64,000 nt of DNA, taken from positions 124,001 through 188,000 of the forward strand of contig SMMW01000540.1 in assembly GCA_004794655.1 (NCBI GenBank). Direction: 5' to 3'. Both the position numbers and the translations under genes were made by a program. The stretch is from Marisa cornuarietis (lineage: Eukaryota; Mollusca; Gastropoda; Architaenioglossa; Ampullariidae). The number at the start of each line of letters is the position of its first letter. Position 1 is the stretch's first letter. This document shows positions 45,101-57,100 of the stretch, in pieces. The notes under the pieces are model-generated. The model was not told where the DNA came from, ran no database searches, and saw only the letters and a list, made by a program, of their open reading frames with translations.

Positions 45101-48100
45101 CCAGCATGTCCTTTTTTCTGTGCATTGTGTTAATCTACATCAAAAAATGAGTAACCTTCTACATTTAACAGCTATTCTTTTCTCACTTCAAAACAGTGAA
45201 ATCATGATATTGGTCTCCGCTTTCAATTTAGTGTAATGACGTCATGGTACCAATGTATAGCATGGTTAGACTGCATTTACATGTGGTAGAGATTAGCTTA
45301 GATGCCAGCTGAAGGCTGACTGGTTAGCAGAGCTGGAATACAAGTTTGTTTTATTTAGATGTGATAGAAAGGGCCATGGTGAGAAGGAGGGGGCCGCACC
45401 CAACCTCCCACTAGGTGGACCCCAGCAGCACAATCAGCGCTGTCTTTCGACATGGCAGGGGATCCCTGGTACAATAGCCCTCCCAGTGGGCATAAAAGTG
45501 GAAGGACAAATGCGGCAAGGGGAAGAAAGCAAAAAGAATCTTGAAGACAGCAAGTCGTAAGTTGTAGCACCACCAGCAGAAACCACTGTTATCTCAACCA
45601 GCAGCCCGTTAAATGGCGGAACTCCTTCGGAGCGTAGAAAGAAAATGGTTTCGCCCATGCGAGGGAAAGCAGGAGTATACGTGGTGCTGACAGCTAGTGG
45701 TCAGTCATCTACAGTTACTACCCGAGTAATAGGCAGGGTAGAGATCACAGGCACTGCTGACTAGCCTAGCAATAAAACGTCTTTCTCAGCTGTACTTGCC
45801 GTAGGGTCTGAGAGGTAAGGAGAAACGCCTTCTATCTGAGCATACTGTCATGGTTAGGACTGAATGTATTCTCCATAAACAAAAACAAAAAAATAGAGAG
45901 AATATAAAGGAGAGAAGGATGAACAGCACAAATGACACAAAGACAACTGAATTTTTAAACTTTATTTGTATTGCTTTTTTTATTTTCTTGGTATCTCTTT
46001 ATCTTTCTTTACTCATAAGCGGGGATAACAATAATCAACATTTTCAGTTCATTCCTATGGTGACTGTCAATAGAGAACAAAGCAGGGCGAGGAGAAGGCT
46101 ATGGAGAAATGGCTTGTAGTCCGTGATTACATCTACGGTCAAAAAGGATAGGACTTCAGTTTTGCACCCGTGGTTTTGTTTTGTAATACTTATATTTCTA
46201 TTTATGTGTGCATTCTAATAGCTGACCAAAGTTTTTAACGCGACGTATATGTACGTCGGTGGACGGTAGCATCTACACTTTAGTATTATTTTATTTTCTA
46301 GTTGTTATGTATACTTTTGATTCTTACACCACGAATCTGGGAAATGACAGTCTGCGTCCATCGAATGCATTTGGTGTTCTTTCTACTAGACCATTTTCTT
46401 AGCACTATCTTCCCTTCCATGGCAGCTCCTCATCATGTACTTCTGGGAAGTCATTTGCAAATGCACAATAAAATCCGAGGCAGGAAGTATGAGGGCAAAA
46501 CTTACATATACACCGCTATTAGTTTGACTCTGGTGTGGTTTGTTTCGTTTTGGACAATCGAACAAAAATGAGTAAGAGGGGGAAACAACAACAAAATACA
46601 GTTTGCAACTGTAAGTGGTTCAACATAAAATGTGTTTCTGGACAGCACGTAGTCCTCCGGATTTTAATAGAGTATATGGCCATGCAGATAGTTGCTCAGA
46701 AGGTTGACAGCAGCAGGATCAGTTAGCACTATTAGAGATGGTATATATTGTGACTGCCTGCATGGTGAGGCTTGGATGCACTTGTCATGGATGTTTTGGA
46801 AGTGTGTAATACATCTATCCAACAAGTGCCTTCGTCTTGAACGGTCGCCTTCGCAGTTTTCAATACACCAGTAAACATGATCCCTGAATGCTGCTGTCTT
46901 GTCAGTGAGCTGAGGGTACAAAGTCTTGCTAATGTTCACTTTACTACCTTATGCCATTTTTTTCATCCCAGCTTTTAGCAACATGCCACCTCTCATTAAT
47001 GTTTCTAACACCTTTAGTTCTCACTAACTTATTAATTTCCATGTTATGGTCATGAACATGCTCTTGAATGATGACACCTGACACATTCATACTTTCTTAC
47101 ATCTTCTTGCAACCCAGTGCCATGTGCCACTGGGTGCACACGTCATCCTCTTTGGTGATGTGCTGAATATTTAGAACCTTGTGGGTCGATACACCCAAAG
47201 TAACATGATCAGTGTGATATGAAGTTTTTCGACATGCGTGCCTTGCATCTGTCATCACACTGATCCCGTCGGTCAGAGAAGATCACTGTTCTGCTTGAAG
47301 TGCAGCTGCGACAGACTGGCGCTTCAAGAAGTCAACGACTGATGATCTTACATGTCCCAAATTGGCACTTAGCAAATTTTTTTTATACTGAATGGGGATA
47401 ATCCCCGATGTAATGTACACAAGGTACATTCTTTCATTTACAGAATAATGTCACCTAGCCGGGACGACGAGTTCCAGACAATAATATGTCCATTAGGAAA
47501 GCCAAAGATGATCAGCACATGCCCATCCATTTTTGACATCTTCACTTTAAGCGAAGAGGTGCACAAGACTGAATATGATCTATGTTGTCCTTCACCTTGT
47601 CATGCTCACTGACAAACATGGACCTTTAAATTTTTTGTAGATGGTGAATGGGCACTGTGTTACAGGCATGAATTGTTGCCCATTGGTAAAAGTACGAACA
47701 TCGCACCCAAACGCAGATGTACTTTATGTCAGTCACCAGAGGAATAAACTAAAAATGTTGAATATTTTTAGTAAAGAAAGATATAGAGACACATGGAAAG
47801 ATAAACAAAAGCAATAAAAATAAAGTTTAAAAATGAAGTTGTGTTTGTGTCATTTTCGCTGTTCATCTTTCTCACCTTTATTTTTCTCTATATTTTATAT
47901 AGAATACATTCAATTGTCGGTTCTAACCCTAGAAGTATGTTCAGTTGGAGTTTCACCTCAGCTTTCTCAACGCCAAAAGCCAGTACTCGGGTGAGAAAGA
48001 CGTTTTATTGTTCGGGTAGTCAGCACCGCCTGTGATCTCCACCCTGCCTTTTGTCGGGGTAGCAATTAGGGAAGACTGACAGCGTGTAAAAGTCTGCATC

Positions 48101-51100
48101 GCGGGTAACCTACCTGCCCTTGCCCAGGCAAAACCATTTTACAAACCTCCCACAAGAAGTTCCGCCTTTAAGGATGGAAAGTTTGCCATAAGTTGCTTTG
48201 TTCTGTGGTTTTTGCACTAACAGCTGCTGGCGGCTAGCACATGGTTGCCATAATAAATGTGTCAATAACCTATGGCTACACATGAAGCTTGAAGTGGTAG
48301 GCTACCTGGTTACACAAATAACTAGGAACTACCTTCTTCTATAAGTTATCACCTTACCTCATCCTTTAGTCGAGACTCAAGGAGCTGCTTTTGCTGTTCA
48401 AAAACTACCTGTTCCTGTCTGAGATTTTCCTTTGCCCTCTCAAGGTCACGCTGCATCATCAGTGTCTCTGGAGATGGACGTCTCAGCTCCCTCAGGAGTT
48501 CCTCTTGACCTTTAAAAAAACTAGTACTTAAAATACTATGAACTACGCAAAATACAATCAACTTTTTATATAACAAAATCTCAGCATACAGCTGCTATTA
48601 GTGAAGAAATAGTATCAAATATTTTATATCTTTACATTATCTATTATTTAAAATCTTTTTTTTTAAAGATGTGTACCACTACACATGCACCAACCTTACA
48701 CATTTCAGACTATAAAAGCCTCTGTGAAGATCATCTTTAGACAATAACTATATTTATCACAGGAACAGATTGTTCTATTTTGAGTCATAAAACAAAACTA
48801 AGCACATGTAACTTGACACACAAGTTTTGTTAGCAATGTTTTATGTCATACCTATGGACTGGAGGTTACACAGCATTCTTCCAGATTGTTAGACAGTTCT
48901 ATGGACATGACGGCATTACTGCTATAGAGTGGATTCAAGTTGGAACCTTTACATTATCTGCCAACTCCAAGTATACATCCTATTCCTGTGCCTAAAGGCA
49001 TTCATTTTGTCCTCAGCCCTTAGCAACTACCCTACTTTTCTAGACCTGCTGTCTATTGCTATGTCCATTGGAGCTACAAAGAAAATAAGACAGCAAGGGG
49101 GATGGGGGATAACTGACAAGAAGGATGCCTTTAAGTCAGACTGCATCATCTCCTGTCAATACTTCTACCACTCTCTTGTGGTGCCAAACAATCCAGAATA
49201 TCAACAACTGGCTGACAGCTGTTAAAACTCCTACTGAGACATAGCCAGCAAGATGAACTAAGCAAGTTGATATCAAAGGAAAACCAGGATGTGACATCAT
49301 ATTTAAACAGAACAGGAAAACTCATACAATAATATGAGGTTACATCAAGCCTGACCATTGAAGCAAAGGCTGCCTCACATGTCCCAAAGTGACTAGCCAC
49401 ACTGACACTTTAATGACTCACACAATCATTAAGCAAACACAGTAAAGCAGATTTTTAGAAGTGACTACCAAACTTATGACAGGCAAACTGTAGTATATAC
49501 GTGAATTTTTAGACCAAGAATAAGCTTGTACTTTTCCTGGATCAATCATGCTTGGCACTATATCACTGTGAAACAAAATTTGAAGAAGCATTGTCTACTG
49601 AATGACTGTCAAAGGGGAAGAAAACTTTGTACTTCAAAACTTACGTCCTCTCTCTCTTTCATTCATTGACAATACTTCAGATAACCGCCTGCAACATGGA
49701 AAATTATTTCAGGTGAAATGTAGTAGGAGGGAGAGACTTTCAAAAAAAAATTTCTTTTTGTTTCAAAATTAATGAAATGCATGTATGCCAATATACATGG
49801 TCAGAACATGTAGAGCATGTCTACAGATATACAAAAAGGCAGAGGAAATAAATACAACTGTAAATCCACTGAAATCAAAGCGTTGTTTCTGTGCTCCAAG
49901 TTCCACTTGGAAAACAACTATTAACAATCAAAATGAGCAACTTAATGTTATAACTAAGTTGAAAGAACCACACACTCTCTGGTAACAATTTACCCTCCTC
50001 TTTTTAACTGCCCATGCACATATGAAAACATATGCACACATACAAAATACTGACATTGACATTCAAATGTTATGTTTAACTTACGTTCGCAATGTTTCTA
50101 CTTCGTTTCTCATCTGAATATTTTGTTCTTTGATTGCCTTGTAATCTGCCATCTGTGGACACAGAAGATCACTGATGCTATGGCTGCTTCAACATATAGC
50201 ATAATTGTCAGACCAGGCAAGAAGTTTGTGACTGGGAGATGGGGTTAGGGTAAGGAGAGGGAGTTGAGAATTTTACACAAGACTGCTTGAGGCATGATGC
50301 ACACAGAGGAAATTTTATTTGTTTCACACTAGCAAGAAACAGGAAAGTCTAACTTACATCTCTTAGTTTGGCATTGATGAACTCATTCTGTCTGGTGGCA
50401 GTCACCTCTGTATGTCTTGCTTCTTGAAGCGCACTCTGAGAAAATATTTAACAGTAACAAAGATAAGATAATTTTGCAAAATTAGTCATTTTCATGTTAA
50501 CTGCAATTCAGTTGAATCATGAATAAAATTTATGAAAATAACCTAGATTTTAAGACTCATTGCAGATATCCTTACCTTTTTCACTTTTTCATGCAGCATA
50601 AATGGTTGTATCACAAATAAATTTTGCATAAACAGCACATTTTGGTTATGCTCACAATAAACAAGAACAAATCAAACGTAAAGATAAAAAGCTAGGATAC
50701 AGATGTGAGACAAGCAACAGAGAAAGTATGAAATAACAAAAGAAATCTAAATTAAAAAGGAACATGCAAATGAAAAAAGTTTTAAATCTTTTATCTCAAA
50801 TGTCCAACCCACACACTCTGAAGCCACTAAGTCTTAGGTTTGACTGCTTCAGGCTAAACATTTCAAAGGAATAAAACATAAACAAAATACACAAGGGATA
50901 GCACTAAATAAATGAAGGAAAAAATCATGATGAGAAATGAAAAACTGTTCAAATATTGCAGAAGACCTATTTGCTAAGGTAACCTCCAAATTGTTGATAC
51001 GGTGAGTCTTGTCTCGCAGCTCATCTTTCAAGGTCTGGATTTTTGTTTTTTCTTCAGCCACTATACGTTCCTCTTCTGTAAATTGGAAGAAGAAACTTCA

Positions 51101-54100
51101 ATAAAAGGGTACTGTAAAAAATGTGAAAGTCAGTATTCCTATTAAAATACCTCTGTTTACCCAATTCCACAATAAACGCTATTTTGCTGTGGCATCAAGA
51201 TCATCTTTACGATGGCTATTGACAGCAATCAAAAAGATAATCACACAAACCTTTGAGTTTTGCCTCCCTAATTTCTACATTTTGCACTCTGTCAATGAAC
51301 TTGGCCTGCTGGTCTAGCTTAAACCTGAAGAAAGTTAGTAACAGTAGATTGTTATACAGTAATATTACAGGAAAAGCAAACTTCTAATTCTGACTAAAAT
51401 GTTTTGGCAGCCCATCTCAGAGACAAGTTAAAATGTAATTCTGATAGACAAACCTATGTTTGAGAAAAATTTTGAAAGAAAACACAACCAGGTGGAGGAA
51501 CAATATGAACAAAATCTCATTATTAATAACTAATTAAATTTGTAACTGGAATATGTTTCTTCTCATATTTTCATATGACATGAAGAAGATAGGCATAAGA
51601 AAATGAAAACAAAACAATGGAAAGAAAAGAAATTTATTTTTTGTTAGGTTTAAGTATAAATTATTTATGATCAGGAATCTTACTGGGCCATCTCATTTTG
51701 CAGCCGCTGATCAAACTGCATCTCTTTGTGGCGTAATTCCAACTCTCTTCGCCTAAGCTCATCTTCCTTTGCCTTGACACGTTCTTCTGCTAACAGTTTC
51801 TCTCTATATGGATGATAAAAGCATTATGGTCTTTTTGATGATGATAAAAATTGTTTAAACACAATGGGGAGTCAACTGTAACCTAATTTTTTTGTTTTTA
51901 ATTTATGTCACATTTTTAAGGTTTTCAACTGACTATCCTTTAAATTTGTCACGCATTTCTGCCTCTTAGGAACTATACCTAATGCTTATTGTTTATTCAG
52001 CATTTTCATTGGTAAACAGCTCTGGAAAACTGAAATATCGGCAATAAAGACCAAAATAAAGTTCTCTGTGAAGAGTAATTGGATTGGAAATAGATAAAAA
52101 TGTGACGAAATGGGGCTAGCACGCTTCTTTAAAGTAGAATACACTACTCTGAATAAAGTAGAATACAATACTCTGAATATTTCTTTAAAGTGGAATAGAA
52201 ATTTTTCATCAAGATTCTTTGTAGAAAATCTCTCAATGCACACAAAGCTAAATTCTTAGCACACACCTTACTTACAAACCTTATAATAAAAACCTATTAT
52301 AAACTGACCATACAATAAAAGAGTTTGAAAAAGCTTCCTGGTTACATGAAAACAAACCAGTTCATATTTCAAATATCTTCTTTATGGCTTGGAATATTTT
52401 CACAGAATGTTTTAACAAAAAGAATCCTTCACTTGTACCTCTTGTTAACCTCAGCTTCACGCTTTATTTCCGACTCACGCTGTCGAATGGATTCAATCTC
52501 TGACAGCAGCATCTGGCGTTGTGAGTACACCTCTTTCTCTTGAAGCTGCTCAGAAAAACAATTCATCACGAATTTATTGCTGATTCAAAATATTAATCTT
52601 ATTTGAAAAGGCAAGGCAAGCAAAGAAAATGTCTCCAACAGTACCCCAACTACAGCAGCCAAGTTCCATACTACAGAGACGACCAGGTAACTATAAAGAG
52701 GCCAAGGACAAGTCACTCCTGGTTCAAATGTATGTACACTAAATTTCGCACTGGACAATCTTCGCGTGCTCCTATGGTACAATATTTTATACTGTCAGGT
52801 GAAAGACTCACCTCCTGTTCCTTATGCAATCGCTCAATCGCATTACGCTCCCTTTCAACTAGTGCATCATATTTGTCCTGATACGTTCTCTGAAGCTGCA
52901 CAATAGTTTTATTAGAATAAAAATTTTAGTTTAAATTCATCATTTCAAGCAAAATACAAATCAATTAGGTTTTCTTTATTTAAAAAATCTGTCAATTTTA
53001 CTTGAAACATTAGATCTTAACCCTTTGAGCCCTGAGCTCCTGAGCAATGGTGAGCCTTCATGTCTGAGCTCCTGGGCCAAAACTGCCTAATAATGGGTGT
53101 ATACTGCCAATATTTTAGTTGTAATAAAAGATATAAGTTTGATACTTGGCATGCACATAGGAGGATGACACCTTCACTTTAATGCCAGAACTCTTTCTTT
53201 TGTGTGCCAATCTTCCCAGCAGGTGCTGCCTCTCTTAATGCACAAGTATTGTTTACACTCCATACAGTGCGCAGCAGACTTGACAATCTTGACAGGGTAA
53301 TCCTTATATAGCTTATTCCAGCCATCTCGAGCACAATCAACATTACCTGAGTCTGTGGGGACACGCCTCCTTTGATCAGCTGAAAATGCAGGGCGTGGTT
53401 CATTTCTGACATCACTGTCTGTGGCAAAATCATCTGATTCAAAATCTATCTCACTGTCAGAGTAATCATTATTGTATCTTAATTATGATAAATCATCCAG
53501 CATATCCTTTACTTGCTGCACTATATAATGTTGCTTTCGTGCATGCTTCGTCGCTGATTTCACCCTTGATGGGCCAGGTTGAGGCTCTGTACGCTTCATG
53601 GTAAAAACTTGATCAAATTTTATCTAAAACACATGCACAAAACAGTGAAAAGGAGCAGCCATGTTGTACTAAATCTGCTGATGTCAGATGGTATGGCTTC
53701 TCTGATTGGATGGTTAAAAAAAAGGTTTAAACCAACCGCAAAAACCAATGCAAGTGTTACACGCTGCTTTACCAGTGGCTTGGCAATATGGCAATGTGGG
53801 CTCAAAGGGTTAAAATAGTATTACCAAGCTGCTCACATTATTTGTGGCAATTATAATTTTTAAAATAACATTAATCTGGTAGAAAACTTTACATATATCT
53901 TATTATAGACTTGTGATCTTGCAGAATTGGCAAAGGTTAATTGTTTCTTTCAGAGTTGGTTAACTCTGACCTAAAATTAGGTTTCAAAACTGTGTCATAC
54001 CTCTTTCTTGATTTTCTCATTCTCTTTTGTACACTTCTCTTTTTCTTCCAACCGCATGCGAGCAATCTCTGAGTCCCGTAAGCGTGCAATCTAAACAGAA

Positions 54101-57100
54101 TGTCAAACACAATAATAACTTTACTGAATAAACCCAACAATGGACACATATATTAAACAGTAAATCTTCTTTTACTGTGTATAACTGACAGCTTACTGCA
54201 CAAACCACTGTTACCCTTTAAATAAGAAATAACAAATAAAATGTTAAATTTACCTTTGAATGACAAAGCACAGAAAAAAAATCTACTGAATAAATTTCTA
54301 CTTCCTTTAAAAAAAATTAGATATTACTTTATTTGCCAATTGCTGCCTCTTATGAAAATGAGGTGAAGACCAAGTATTCAACTAACATGCAGGAATACAA
54401 TTTCATACCTCTAATTTCAGCTGAGAGTTGTACCTATCCTCTAGCTGCCGCTGATAGGTCAATATCCTCTCCTCAACTGCAGTTCTGCTGCTACGACCCA
54501 GATCCTCTCTCTTTGAAGAATAAAGTTCCTCAAGAGATTTTAATTTGTCATCTAGAACAGAAATGCAAACTGATTTGCTTTTGCCCACCTTTACTCTTCA
54601 GTAACATGACAAATAAAGAAGACACATATTCTTTTGGTATTTAATGCCATGTTATAACATTTATTTATCTTGTAATAGATAAAATTATTCAAAACTGCCA
54701 TCACCAATATACTTTTAAAGAGGTTTCTTTTTAAAGAGCTTCAGTATTCAAAATTTTATATAGCAACAAATAATAACCTAATAGCACTAATAATAGTCAG
54801 CAGCATTTAACACCTCTTCGTATTTAAGCCTCCTGTTTCCCTACCTTCTAGCCCAAAATGAAATTTATATTTGTAAGAAAGCTGGAAAATATAGAAATTA
54901 ATATACAGTGAATGCTCACCTAGTGATGCTACTGGTCCTAGTCGTGTAAGATCAGCCTGAATTCCACAGTCTTGAGAACCATTTGAATGAATGGCAGCAA
55001 GTTCTGATATTATCTGCCATAAAAGACCTACATTTGGGGTGAGAAAAAAATTAATTAAAGACTATGCAATGTCTCCCTATGTCAGGCCTCACATACATTA
55101 AAATTATAACTTTCATTTGTCTTATGCTCAGCTGTAAGAAATTTAATGAGAAAATTTGCAACTGGTTGTCAATTATAAAAAACATAGAAAACTCACCTTT
55201 TTCTTTCTGCTTTTCTGCTTTTGCACACTGTATTGAAAGATAAGGAAAATAAAAAAAGATGGCCACTTACTTGTTTTATTACTCAATCTCTGTTTCTTAA
55301 TCTCTATTTTGCAAAATATGCAAATCTCACAGACATCTTCACGGCACTATTTTGTTTAGCATAACAGACTTTGTCCATTATGACTGGCCTCTGGCTGATA
55401 TTGCCTAAGGTAAGACTGAATTTCAGAGAAAGGTCTTCAATGTTTGTTAGTTCATTTTCCAAGTAATCGTTAAAATACAAAGGCACAAAAACAAACCATC
55501 AAATCAAAATTCATGTACAGTAAGGAGTAAAAGAAAAAATGAATCAACTTCTTTTGAGGCCTCAGAAGGAGCTAACAGTAATAAAAGACCACAAGTTTGA
55601 GTTACCTTAAGCTAGCAGCTGAAAAGTATCAACTATTTATAGTCACTAGCCTGTTAAAAAAAAAAGTATTAAAAACTTACAAGCACTTGGTACAGGCGTG
55701 ACTGGGGACTAATGTGAAGAAGTCTCAGCAAATCTTGAGGCTGAAAAATCTGGATACACATAAGAATACATATACAAGGGTTTGTATGATAACTCTTTAA
55801 AAGTCATCCCCAAATCCTCGTTTTGAGGTTAGGTGACATTTTCTATGCAGGAACCCAAAACATCAGCTCTTCAGGTGTCTGCTACCAAAATAGTAAAATA
55901 AATCCCTAACTTTAGGTTAAATATTTGAATCCATTTTGAATACTTAAAAAATGTTTCAGAACTAGTTTGAGAAAAAAACATATCCTAACTACAATCATTG
56001 AATTAATACCTTATCCTGAGCAAGCCCACTTTCTGGCAGGAAGACTCCAAGTGTGTATTCATATTTGCCTCGAAGGAGATGATCAGCCACAAGACTATTG
56101 GCAGCTCGCAGAAGCAAAGGTTCTTGTTCTGGAGGGTCAAGGTCACGTACTGTAAGTGGTCCATGGACAGACTGTTGAAGCTCAGTGATTAAATTGGTCC
56201 GCAGCTGAGTCTGTACAAAGACAGAGGAAAAGATCAATGCATATTCCATTCACTCAATCCCTCTTTAGCCAACCATGCTTGATACTGGGTCTGAAAAATT
56301 TTCTGAAAGGTTGCAACTTTTAACGACTGGGTTAAGCTCTGTGCAAGCTACTAAAAATCTTCTTTCCATTTTTGACATACAAGATATGCATAAATAAAGG
56401 TCAACAACACAGACATTAAAACTATACATATATAAGTTATCAAAACTTCGGCCAATGGGTACAAATATTTGCCATGAGTTTGACCTCTTTCAATACATAT
56501 AGGCTAGTATATTAAGAAAAGAAGGGGTGTATTTATTCAGATTTTGGGAAATGTCACTTTGTACTGAACTTTATCCAGTCATTAGGAAAAAGATGTTGCA
56601 CCCCATTAGACCTTTAAGTATAGAAAACCTGTTTTAATTCACTCTCCTCCAGATACTGGAATGGTAAAAGGGTCTGGCATCTCCCATTTATTAAAGACCA
56701 ACCTGAATGGTTTGCATTTTTTGCAGATATCGGTAGATATAGGCGATATAAACATAACTTGTAAAGTGTAGCCTTCAAAACTCATCCGTTAATTAATTAT
56801 CCGCTAGCAAAGTACGCAATTCGCACCTGCGATCAACAAGCGCCGTTAACTGTGTACTACGTCACACTAGTGCACCATTCACAACATTGGCAGCCGTCAA
56901 CACCAAACAGAGAGAGAGAATGAACGACAGTTAGGATTATTCGGACGTTAAATCTGCATTTCTCATGCTAAAGTAGCAGTTTTTCAGAACCATGAGAAAT
57001 GCAGACTTTCAGCGTCCGAATAACCCAAGCTGTTGGTCATTCTCTCTCTGTTTGGTGTTGACTGCTGACAATGTTGTGAATAGTGCACTAGTGTGACGTA

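Larger units (their letters stand above)
48358..55027 (-). other. OFD1: OFD1 coiled-coil exons 5-16
   Basis: Exons 5 to 16 encode a nearly continuous charged heptad-rich region, residues about 131-516. Examples are RQLEDRYNSQLKLE, RMRLEEKEKCTKENEKIKKE, LVERERNAIERLHKEQE, YSQRQMLLSEIESIRQRE, LLAEERVKAKEDELRRREL and RQEELLRELRRPSPET. Most exons are 44-152 nt, so almost all of their open frames fall below usual ORF cut-offs. The order matches human OFD1 throughout. Confidence 0.92.

Noticed and set aside
45850..46571. Three plus-strand frames of 63-89 codons
   Set aside because: They lie within the Kolobok-like element, partly in its inverted repeat, on the strand opposite the transposase.
48929..49400. 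98-codon plus frame and 84-codon minus frame in OFD1 intron 15
   Set aside because: No recognisable motif; left as an unassigned, probably repetitive, segment.
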